Source: Rhodospirillales bacterium
Lineage (GTDB): Bacteria > Pseudomonadota > Alphaproteobacteria > UBA8366 > JADFVY01
DNA length: 5,090 nt
Direction of reading: 5' to 3'
Assembly (NCBI GenBank): GCA_024644185.1
Contig: JAHELM010000233.1
Location: forward strand, 1-5,090
Every line of letters starts with the position of its first letter. Within the stretch, counting starts at the first letter, position 1. Under the pieces are notes generated by a model that was given only the letters and a program-made list of their open reading frames with translations, had not been told where the DNA came from and did not search any database. Of the stretch, positions 1 through 5,090 are shown one piece after another. Made by a program: the position numbers and the translations under genes.

Positions 1-4
1 ACCC

Positions 5-9
5 GGAGG
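5..9 (+). promoter_or_regulatory. Shine-Dalgarno site of the first small gene
   Basis: GGAGG lies five bases before the ATG at 15, which is near-ideal spacing. It is the best ribosome-binding site in the window and the main reason to accept the short gene behind it and to prefer the ATG at 15 over the in-frame ATG at 36. Confidence 0.7.
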
Positions 10-14
10 GCCGC

Positions 15-233
15 ATGACCGCCGAGAGGCCCAAAATGCGATCGCCCCGATACGTCCGGTCACGGGTGGAACCGGGCATGCGCGAGGCCGTCGACTATCT
101 GATCGGCGTGGCTCTGTCGGCCGGTCTCGACGAGGTCGCGCACAAGCTCGTCGCCGTCAACGCACAACTTGCCGTGCCTGCGGCTGGTTCGATGGATCCG
201 AATACACCGCACAGGAGTATCTCCGAAGAATGA
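15..233 (+). CDS. Small hypothetical protein, 72 aa, basic N-terminus and helical centre
   Basis: I do not recognise the family. The ATG at 15 is preceded by a well-spaced GGAGG. The first 25 or so residues are rich in arginine and lysine (R5, K7, R9, R12, R15, R17, R23). Residues 22-53 (from MREAVDYL to the QLAVPA stretch) look like one or two amphipathic helices broken at a Gly-Leu-Asp turn. The tail is polar and probably disordered. There is no signal peptide, no clear membrane segment, and no cysteine or metal-site motif. Its TGA overlaps the start of the next small gene (ATGA at 230-233), so the two are probably translated together. A small nucleic-acid-binding or adaptor protein would fit the basic N-terminus, but that is a guess. 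The good ribosome site and the coupling argue that it is real. Only 14 bases lie upstream in the window, so its promoter is not visible. Confidence 0.65.
   Translation: MTAERPKMRSPRYVRSRVEPGMREAVDYLIGVALSAGLDEVAHKLVAVNAQLAVPAAGSMDPNTPHRSISEE
213..217 (+). promoter_or_regulatory. Possible ribosome-binding site of the second small gene
   Basis: AGGAG sits 12 bases before the ATG at 230, inside the end of the first small gene. The spacing is longer than usual, so re-initiation through the ATGA overlap may matter as much as this site. Confidence 0.4.
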
Positions 234-457
234 AGATCGTCAGCGAGTCCGATCACACTGAAGAATCCTTGCGGACAGAACTCGAGAAACTCTATGTCGC
301 CGCCGGCTATCTGCACGCCGACAGCGGGCGGCTGGCGTTGGTGATGCACCTGATCGCGGCGGCGATCACGGAGTTGGAGAGCCTGACCGAGGAGCGGACG
401 CCGCCCAACCTGCGTCTTGTGCACGACGCCGGTCGCGGGCAGCGCCCCGAAGCCTGA
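230..457 (+). CDS. Small hypothetical protein, 75 aa, acidic and helical
   Basis: I do not recognise the family. The ATG at 230 overlaps the stop codon of the preceding gene by four bases (ATGA), and an AGGAG lies 12 bases upstream. The N-terminus is acidic (E5, D8, E11, E12, E17, E19). Two helices are likely, about residues 11-27 and 31-53. The second is hydrophobic and alanine-rich (LALVMHLIAAAITELESL) but carries charge at its end, so an amphipathic packing helix is more likely than a membrane span. The tail after residue 54 is polar and basic. One gene has a basic N-terminus and the other an acidic one, and both are helical, so the two products could bind each other; that is inference. 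It is followed by a 51-base gap and then a membrane-protein gene. Confidence 0.65.
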   Translation: MKIVSESDHTEESLRTELEKLYVAAGYLHADSGRLALVMHLIAAAITELESLTEERTPPNLRLVHDAGRGQRPEA

Positions 458-508
458 ATACCGGTCGCGGCGCTGGACGCGGTGGCGCCGGACGGCGATA
501 ATCGCCGC
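458..508 (+). other. Gap between the small genes and the NnrU pair
   Basis: This short GC-rich spacer has no AGGAGG-like site in front of the next ATG. It holds a 15-base palindrome at 493-507 (listed separately). A GTG at 482 could extend the next gene upstream by nine codons. A 10-base direct repeat, CCGGTCGCGG, occurs at 429-438 (inside the preceding gene) and again at 461-470. I see no convincing -35/-10 pair and no terminator with a T-run. Confidence 0.5.
493..507. repeat. 15-base palindrome just before the first NnrU gene
   Basis: CGGCGAT-A-ATCGCCG is a perfect inverted repeat with seven-base arms around one central base. As RNA it would fold as six base pairs closing a three-base TAA loop. 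It ends one base before the ATG at 509, where the ribosome site should be. It could be the half-sites of a dimeric regulator, an RNA hairpin that hides the start, or chance in GC-rich DNA. Confidence 0.5.
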
Positions 509-1213
509 ATGAGCGGAACGATCGGAACCCTGGTTCTGGCCATGGCCTGTTTTGTCGGCGGACATTTTGCCCTGTCCAGCCTCAAGCTGCGCGGCATCCT
601 GATCAAGGCGCTCGGCCTGTCCGGGTTTCGCGCGGCCTATGCCTTCATGTCCCTGGTGACGCTGATCTGGGCGATCGATGCCTATGGCAAGGCGGCAATC
701 GTCGAAGCGTGGCCGGCCGAATCGTGGTTGCAGCTTGTCCCCCTGTTGCTGATGCCCCCGGCCTGCATCCTCGCCATCACCGGGCTGACCAGCCGGACCG
801 TCACCATGGTCGGCGGCGAGGGCATGGCGCGCGAACCCGATCCGGTGTCCGGAATCGTCACGGTGACCCGGCATCCCTTCCTATGGGGTGCCGGCCTGTG
901 GGCCATCGCGCATATGGCCGCCAACGGCGATCTGGCCAGCCTGATCCTGTTCGGCGGCATGGCGTTGCTGTCCTTCGGCGGCATGGCGCATATCGATCAC
1001 CGCCGACGCGAGACGTTGGGCGCCGATTGGGGACCGATCGCGCTGTCGAGTTCCGCCATCCCGTTTCTGGCGGCGCTGCAAGGCCGCCACGGGATCGACT
1101 GGCGCGGCATCGGCTGGGCCCGGCTGACCGGCGGGATCGCGGTCTATGTCGCCCTTGCCTTCGCGCATCCGTGGATCGCCGGCGTGGCGATCTTGCCCGG
1201 CCTGCTGCCATGA
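509..1213 (+). CDS. NnrU family integral membrane protein, first tandem copy
   Basis: This 234-aa polytopic inner-membrane protein belongs to the NnrU family, first linked to nitric-oxide/nitrite metabolism in denitrifiers and homologous to the plant haem protein zeta-carotene isomerase (Z-ISO). Its own activity cannot be read from the sequence. About six hydrophobic segments are visible: roughly residues 4-22, 42-58, 76-93, 124-137, 142-160 and 206-230. Family landmarks are H19 in the first helix, T120-R121-H122-P123, H135 followed by MAANGD, an I-D-H-R-R-R loop at 162-167, D197-W198-R199 and H220-P221-W222. I chose ATG 509 because the hydrophobic family N-terminus begins there. GTG 482 would add a polar nine-residue stretch. 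The ribosome site is weak, and a palindrome occupies its place. The TGA overlaps the ATG of the second copy (ATGA, 1210-1213), so the two are very likely coupled. FGGMA is encoded twice by identical 15-base stretches. Family assignment is firm and function is open. Confidence 0.9.
   Translation: MSGTIGTLVLAMACFVGGHFALSSLKLRGILIKALGLSGFRAAYAFMSLVTLIWAIDAYGKAAIVEAWPAESWLQLVPLLLMPPACILAITGLTSRTVTMVGGEGMAREPDPVSGIVTVTRHPFLWGAGLWAIAHMAANGDLASLILFGGMALLSFGGMAHIDHRRRETLGADWGPIALSSSAIPFLAALQGRHGIDWRGIGWARLTGGIAVYVALAFAHPWIAGVAILPGLLP
950..988 (+). repeat. Short direct repeat inside the first NnrU gene
   Basis: The 15 bases at 950-964 (TTCGGCGGCATGGCG) recur exactly at 974-988, an offset of eight codons. 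Both encode Phe-Gly-Gly-Met-Ala (residues 148-152 and 156-160) within one hydrophobic helix. The second NnrU copy has the same length across this region without the repeat, so it is not a simple insertion. Confidence 0.8.
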
Positions 1214-1816
1214 CCGGGTTTCTGCCGCTCGTCCTGGTGCTTGCCGGCTTCGTTGCCGTGCATGCGGTGATGTCGCGCACGTGGCTGCGCGATCCGCTGG
1301 TGGCGCGGCTGGGTCGCGCCGGATACGGCGCCGCCAACGGCATCGTATCGCTGTTGCTGATGATCCTGGTTTTTTGGGCCCTGCGCGAGGCCCCCTATGT
1401 GGAATTATGGCCGCCGCTGGCGGCGTTGCGCGGGGCACCCTTCGTGGCGATGCCGCTGGCCGGGATTCTGCTGGTTGCGGCAATCGGCACGCCCGGCGCG
1501 GGGTTGAGCGGCGACCGGCTGCCGACAGCCGGGGCCATGGCGCCGGGAATCCTTTCAATCACCCGACATCCACTGCCCTGGGCGCTGGTCCTGTGGGCCG
1601 GGTCGCATATGGCGGCCAATGGCGATCTGGCGGCATTTCTGGTGTTCGGCGCGTTCCTGGCCTTCGCCGCCGCCGGGCCGGTCCTGATCGATCGCCGACG
1701 CCAGCGCCTGTGCGGCGAGGTCGCCTGGACGAGTTTTGCCGCGGTCACATCGACCCTGCCCTTTGCCGCTGCGCTGGCTGGCCGCACCGCCATCGACTGG
1801 CGCGGCATCGGCTGGG
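1094..1816 (+). repeat. 25-base direct repeat shared by the two NnrU genes
   Basis: Positions 1094-1118 and 1792-1816 are identical. They encode the Ile-Asp-Trp-Arg-Gly-Ile-Gly-Trp signature near the C-terminus of each protein, with the same codon at all eight positions. The bases on either side differ. The repeat marks the common origin of the two genes; strong codon bias or local gene conversion could explain its perfection. Confidence 0.85.
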
Positions 1817-1902
1817 TCCGCCCGGCGATCGCGGTCCTTGCCTGGCTGGCCCTGATGTTCGCGCACCCTTGGTTCGCTGGCGTTCCCATCGTCGATTTCT
1901 GA
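1210..1902 (+). CDS. NnrU family integral membrane protein, second tandem copy
   Basis: This 230-aa polytopic membrane protein is a paralogue of the gene directly upstream. The same landmarks occur in order: H18 in helix one, T118-R119-H120-P121, H133 followed by MAANGD, I160-D161-R-R-R, D196-W197-R198 and H219-P220-W221. It differs in the helix before the I-D-R-R-R loop (no histidines there) and in the next segment, where the first copy has Gly-Ala-Asp-Trp and this one has a cysteine-containing stretch (C168). It is therefore diverged rather than a fresh copy. I chose the ATG at 1210 because it overlaps the preceding stop (ATGA) and starts the hydrophobic family N-terminus. The frame is open further upstream to about 709, but that part is out of frame with the real first copy and does not look like a membrane protein. 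No good ribosome site precedes it, which fits coupled translation. The two products may form a heterodimer; that is inference. Confidence 0.9.
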   Translation: MTGFLPLVLVLAGFVAVHAVMSRTWLRDPLVARLGRAGYGAANGIVSLLLMILVFWALREAPYVELWPPLAALRGAPFVAMPLAGILLVAAIGTPGAGLSGDRLPTAGAMAPGILSITRHPLPWALVLWAGSHMAANGDLAAFLVFGAFLAFAAAGPVLIDRRRQRLCGEVAWTSFAAVTSTLPFAAALAGRTAIDWRGIGWVRPAIAVLAWLALMFAHPWFAGVPIVDF

Positions 1903-1961
1903 GCCGCGACACCGGGTCGCTCTTGTTTGGCCGGGGTTTCGGCGCAAGATAAGTCTTGGAA
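1903..1961 (+). promoter_or_regulatory. Gap before tamA with a weak promoter-like signal
   Basis: The spacer is 59 bases long. TTGTTT at 1923-1928 and GATAAG at 1948-1953 are 19 bases apart and loosely resemble sigma-70 -35 and -10 boxes. This would start transcription within a few bases of the tamA ATG, so it is a poor candidate. A five-base-pair stem (GCGAC 1906-1910 with GTCGC 1916-1920) is followed by TCTTGTTT, which is too weak to call a terminator. No strong ribosome site is present; GGA at 1958-1960 is too close to the ATG. Read-through from the NnrU pair is plausible. Confidence 0.2.
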
Positions 1962-3782
1962 ATGACTCGTACATTCATCAGGCTGTGCCTGCCCCTGCTC
2001 CTTTCCATAGCGCTGTCCGGCTGCGGCGAGAAGAGCATCGGGTCGATCTTTCCCTTGCCCGGGCTGTTTGGCGACGGCCTCGCCTACGACGTGGCGATCG
2101 AGGGCGACATGCCGGGCGATCTCAAGGATCTGCTGAAGGACAGTTCGCTGCTGCTTACCCAGCGCCGCGAAGCACCCCCCGGCCAGGCCGCCCTGACGCG
2201 CCGGATCGCGGCCGATCTGGACGGCTTTCGCACCGTTCTGCGGTCCGAGGGATATTATGCCGCCGACGTCGAGGCGACGGTCGACGACAAGGCCGACCCG
2301 ATCCGCATCGTGCTGACGGTTGCACCCGGCCCCCGATACCGCCTGAACACCTATGCGATTGCCTATGTCGGAGGCCGGGATAACGTCGCATCCCTGCCGG
2401 ATTCGGCCAGGCCGTTCGGTGCGCGCGACGGGATGCCGGCGCGCGGGGAGGACGTGGTCGCCATAGAGACGGCCCTGCTGACGCAGTTGGGACAGACGGG
2501 ACGCCCGCTGGCCACGGTCGTGGAGCGCCAGGCGAATGTAGACCACGACACGCGGTCCATGACCGTGGTGTTGCGCGTGGATCCGGGGCCGCCGGTCACG
2601 TTCGGTGTCCTGGCCATCGGCGGATTGAACAAGGTGAAGCCGGACTATATCCGCGCCATTGTCGGCTGGCGCGAGGGCGAGATCTTCGACCAGCGCAAAC
2701 TGGAGGAGATCCGGCGCGATCTGGCGAATACAGGCCTCTTTCAGGCGGTCCGCGTGACCCCTGGCGATACCGCCGCGCCGGATAACCGGCTGCCGGTTTC
2801 GGTGACACTGGAAGAGTCGAAGCACCGGACGCTGGCCGCCGGCGTGAATTATTCGACCGCCGAGGGCGTCGGCGGCGAATTGTCCTGGGAGCATCGCAAT
2901 CTGTTCGGACGGGGCGAGCGGCTGCATCTTTCGGCCGAGGCGTCGGAAGTCCGGCAGCAGGGTACCGCCAGCCTTCGCAAACCGAATTTCCGATCCCGCA
3001 ACCAGACGCTGGTGCTGACCACGGCAGCCCGGCGGCAAACAACCGACGCCTATGATGAGCGCACCGGCGAGACCTATGCGGGGCTGGAACGAAAGCTGAG
3101 CGAAACCTGGACATTGGCTGGCGGCGTCTCGGCCGATTACAGCCAGATCCACGAGGCGACAGGAGACTCGTCCTTCGTGGTTTTCGGCCTGCCGCTGAAC
3201 GTATCGCGCGACACCACCAGGGATTTTCTCGATCCGAAGAACGGTACGCGACTGTCGGCCAGCGTCACGCCCTACTACGCGACACTGGAGAACACCGTAA
3301 CCTTCGCGCGGATCGAGCTTTCCGGATCCATCTACCACCCCATCGGCAAGGAACAGCGGCTGGTGCCGGCGATCCGTGCCAGGCTGGGTTCGATCATGGG
3401 CGCCGAGACGCTGGAGATCCCGGCCAACAAGCGCTTCTATGCCGGCGGTGGAGGCTCGGTGCGCGGCTATTCATATCAGAGCGCCGGCCCGCTGGATCTG
3501 TTCGGCGACCCGGTGGGCGGGAGGTCGGTGGCGGAGACCGGCTTCGACCTGCGCTGGCGGGCCACGGATACGATCGGCTTCGTGCCTTTCGTCGAGGGCG
3601 GGACCGTGTTCGACAGCACGATCCCCGATTTCAAGACGGATATGTTCTGGGCCGCCGGAATCGGCCTGCGCTATTTCACCATCGCCGGCCCAATCCGTCT
3701 CGACGTCGCATGGCCGTTGAACCGGAGACCGGAGATCGATGCGGATTATCATGTCTATGTCAGTCTTGGCCAGGCTTTCTGA
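1962..3782 (+). CDS. tamA: TamA-like BamA/Omp85 family outer-membrane protein
   Basis: TamA is the outer-membrane half of the translocation and assembly module. It works with TamB in inserting some outer-membrane proteins and in moving lipid to the outer membrane. The 606-aa length fits the family (E. coli TamA is 577 aa). Residues 1-20 are an export signal: T2-R-T-F-I-R-L then a leucine-rich core. It ends in L18-S19-G20-C21, a match to the lipoprotein lipobox. POTRA-like regions follow at about 41-124 (with the alphaproteobacterial Y-D-V-A-I-E-G-D start and an S-E-G-Y-Y helix), 125-209 and 212-286. The barrel spans about 290-606 and shows H311-R-N-L-F-G-R-G, D424-P-K-N-G-T-R, the loop-6 motif V500-R-G-Y after a glycine run, and a C-terminal strand ending V-S-L-G-Q-A-F with the usual final phenylalanine. 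I chose ATG 1962 over the in-frame TTG at 1956. Its end overlaps tamB by 32 bases. BamA itself is unlikely: three POTRA domains rather than five, and tamB is next. Confidence 0.94.
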   Translation: MTRTFIRLCLPLLLSIALSGCGEKSIGSIFPLPGLFGDGLAYDVAIEGDMPGDLKDLLKDSSLLLTQRREAPPGQAALTRRIAADLDGFRTVLRSEGYYAADVEATVDDKADPIRIVLTVAPGPRYRLNTYAIAYVGGRDNVASLPDSARPFGARDGMPARGEDVVAIETALLTQLGQTGRPLATVVERQANVDHDTRSMTVVLRVDPGPPVTFGVLAIGGLNKVKPDYIRAIVGWREGEIFDQRKLEEIRRDLANTGLFQAVRVTPGDTAAPDNRLPVSVTLEESKHRTLAAGVNYSTAEGVGGELSWEHRNLFGRGERLHLSAEASEVRQQGTASLRKPNFRSRNQTLVLTTAARRQTTDAYDERTGETYAGLERKLSETWTLAGGVSADYSQIHEATGDSSFVVFGLPLNVSRDTTRDFLDPKNGTRLSASVTPYYATLENTVTFARIELSGSIYHPIGKEQRLVPAIRARLGSIMGAETLEIPANKRFYAGGGGSVRGYSYQSAGPLDLFGDPVGGRSVAETGFDLRWRATDTIGFVPFVEGGTVFDSTIPDFKTDMFWAAGIGLRYFTIAGPIRLDVAWPLNRRPEIDADYHVYVSLGQAF

Positions 3783-5090
3783 CGCCCTTCGGCGGCGTCC
3801 GTTGCGCGCGCTGGCGCTGCTGCTGGCGGCCCTGTCGGTGCTGGTCTTGCTGTCCTGTGCCACCGTCTATGCCGTGCTGCAGACGCAGCCCGGCCGGTCC
3901 GCGCTGGCCCGGACGATCGAGGCGAACCTGGCCCGGCCGGGCGAATTCGCCCTCTCCATCGGCCGGATCGACGGACGTTTTCCCGACTCGCTGCGCATCG
4001 ACCGGATCGACGTGGCCGATGGCGAGGGTATCTGGCTGAGCGCGCGCGGCCTGAAGCTGGACTGGCGGCCGCTGGCGCTGCTTTCCGGGGCGTTGGCGGT
4101 CGATGCCCTGGACGCCGCGGACATCGTCGTCACCCGCCGGCCGGTCATCGCCGCGCGCGCCGATGGCGGCGGCTTCTCGTTGCCGCGACTGGCCCTGACC
4201 GCCGACCGGATTGCCATCGGCACGTTACATCTTGAGGGCCCGGTGCTGGGCGCGCCGGCACTGCTGACCGCCACCGCCAACGCCGCCTTCGCCAGTGGCG
4301 TCATCGAGGCGGCACTGTCCCTGGCGCGAATTGACGACGCCGCGGGGCACGCCGACTTCTATATGGCCTGGACCGCGGCAACCCGCGCCCTGGATCTCGA
4401 GGCCAGCCTGTCCGAGCCCGGGAACGGGCTTCTCGTCCGGTTTCTCGACATCCCCGGCCGGCCGGCCGTGGACCTGACGGTAAGCGGCGAAGGGCCGCCG
4501 GATGGCTGGACCGGAACCCTGCATCTTTCGGCGCCGGGCCTGATTGCAGCAGACGGGGCGCTGCGCATTGGCGTCGATGGCGATATCCATGTCGCGCTGG
4601 AGGGCGAGGCCCGCCCCGGCCCGGCACTGGGCGACGCCATCGGGGCCGTGTTCGGGCCGGCCACGGGATTTTCCGCCACGGTGACGCGCAGCCTGGAAAG
4701 CAATGGTTCCGTTCTCGCCGTCGAGCGCCTGCAAAGTCCGGCGATCGAAGCGAGTGGCCGTCTGTCCCTGGCGTCGGATGGCGAGACGCTGGACGGCACT
4801 TTCCGCCTGGAAACGCGCGATGCCGCGCGGCTGGGCCGACTGACCGCGCCGGCCCGGTTCACGGCGGCGGGAACGACGATCGTCGTGACCGGCACCGTCG
4901 CCGGGCCGGTTCTCGGCACGAAAACGGTCGTTCGCGATCTTGCCATCGGGCCGACAGGCGCCGCGAGCTCCGCGCTGGACCTGACGGCAAGGCCGCAACG
5001 CGATGCCAGCGGCGGCCTGGCGCGTGTCGATCTGGAGGGTACGCTGCAAACTGACGGCTTCGCCAGCGGTCTGGCGGAAACCGATGCCCT
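3751..5090 (+). CDS. tamB: TamB, N-terminal 446 residues (runs off the window)
   Basis: TamB is a large AsmA-like protein anchored in the inner membrane. It crosses the periplasm as a long beta-taco and partners TamA, and is implicated in outer-membrane protein assembly and anterograde phospholipid transport. The frame is open from ATG 3751 to the last base, giving 446 codons plus two bases. Full-length homologues are usually well over 1,000 aa, so about two thirds, including the C-terminal DUF490/TamB domain that contacts TamA, lies outside. Residues 8-19 are arginine-rich and 18-43 form the signal anchor. After it come S-I-G-R-I-D-G-R-F-P (69-78), L-R-I-D-R-I-D-V-A-D (81-90) and L-D-W-R-P (103-107), the usual start of the TamB repeat region. 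The G-G-F-S-L-P-R-L stretch (139-146) precedes the R-I-A-I-G-T-L-H-L strand. The rest is alternating beta-type sequence. ATG 3757 is an equally good start; both lie inside tamA. GGAGAT at 3731 is a distant ribosome site and GGAT at 3743 a closer one. Confidence 0.93.
   Translation, partial: MSMSVLARLSDALRRRPLRALALLLAALSVLVLLSCATVYAVLQTQPGRSALARTIEANLARPGEFALSIGRIDGRFPDSLRIDRIDVADGEGIWLSARGLKLDWRPLALLSGALAVDALDAADIVVTRRPVIAARADGGGFSLPRLALTADRIAIGTLHLEGPVLGAPALLTATANAAFASGVIEAALSLARIDDAAGHADFYMAWTAATRALDLEASLSEPGNGLLVRFLDIPGRPAVDLTVSGEGPPDGWTGTLHLSAPGLIAADGALRIGVDGDIHVALEGEARPGPALGDAIGAVFGPATGFSATVTRSLESNGSVLAVERLQSPAIEASGRLSLASDGETLDGTFRLETRDAARLGRLTAPARFTAAGTTIVVTGTVAGPVLGTKTVVRDLAIGPTGAASSALDLTARPQRDASGGLARVDLEGTLQTDGFASGLAETDA

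Noticed and set aside
429..470. 10-base direct repeat CCGGTCGCGG at 429-438 and 461-470
   Set aside because: It is short, made only of common GC-rich words and occurs just twice; chance is the simplest explanation.
95..874. A 259-codon minus-strand open frame over the small genes and the first NnrU gene
   Set aside because: It lacks a recognisable domain and covers the clearly real NnrU start. It does weaken certainty about the small genes slightly, but their ribosome site and ATGA overlap favour the plus strand.
709..1209. In-frame upstream extension of the second NnrU gene
   Set aside because: This stretch reads the first NnrU gene out of frame and gives Arg- and Pro-rich sequence without membrane segments. 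The ATG at 1210 begins the family N-terminus.
1906..1928. Possible terminator after the second NnrU gene
   Set aside because: The stem is only five base pairs, and the following TCTTGTTT is a broken T-run. It is too weak to end transcription by itself.
1395..3338. A 647-codon open frame on the minus strand across the second NnrU gene and most of tamA
   Set aside because: It is antisense to two well-supported genes. Its translation is rich in Arg, Gln, Gly and Ala with no domain, signal or membrane pattern, as expected of a mirror frame in GC-rich DNA.
3841..3861. Lipobox-like L-L-S-C (residues 33-36) in TamB
   Set aside because: TamB proteins keep their N-terminal helix as a membrane anchor, leucine at the -2 position is not favoured, and the hydrophobic stretch continues past the cysteine.
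4225..5049. A 274-codon minus-strand open frame across tamB
   Set aside because: The plus-strand frame is open from 3751 to the window end and reads as classic TamB sequence. The antisense product has no recognisable features.

Overview
The window is GC-rich, densely packed DNA with every supported gene on the + strand. The sequence features point to an alphaproteobacterium: the style of the TamA and TamB proteins, the NnrU-type membrane proteins, and heavy use of GC-ending codons. I cannot name the genus.

Layout. Positions 15-457 hold two small genes of unknown function (72 and 75 aa) joined by an ATGA stop/start overlap. A 51-base gap carries a 15-base palindrome. Positions 509-1902 hold two tandem NnrU-family integral membrane proteins (234 and 230 aa), again joined by an ATGA overlap. 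They are diverged paralogues that keep the same histidine and Asp-Trp-Arg landmarks. A 59-base gap follows, with at most a weak promoter-like signal. Positions 1962-3782 hold a complete TamA-like protein: an N-terminal export signal with a lipobox, three POTRA-like domains, and an Omp85 barrel with the VRGY motif. Positions 3751-5090 hold the first 446 codons of tamB. It starts inside the end of tamA and runs off the window edge.

How the genes work together. TamA (outer membrane) and TamB (anchored in the inner membrane and spanning the periplasm) form the translocation and assembly module, which is tied to outer-membrane protein insertion and phospholipid movement between the membranes. Their overlap suggests translational coupling. 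The NnrU-like pair is co-directional and close upstream, so it may share transcripts with tamAB. No denitrification or nitric-oxide genes are visible, so the nnr name should not be read as a function here.

I found no RNA genes, mobile elements or CRISPR arrays. The points most worth a second look are the tandem NnrU pair, the lipobox on TamA, the palindrome in front of the first NnrU gene, and the coupled small-protein pair.
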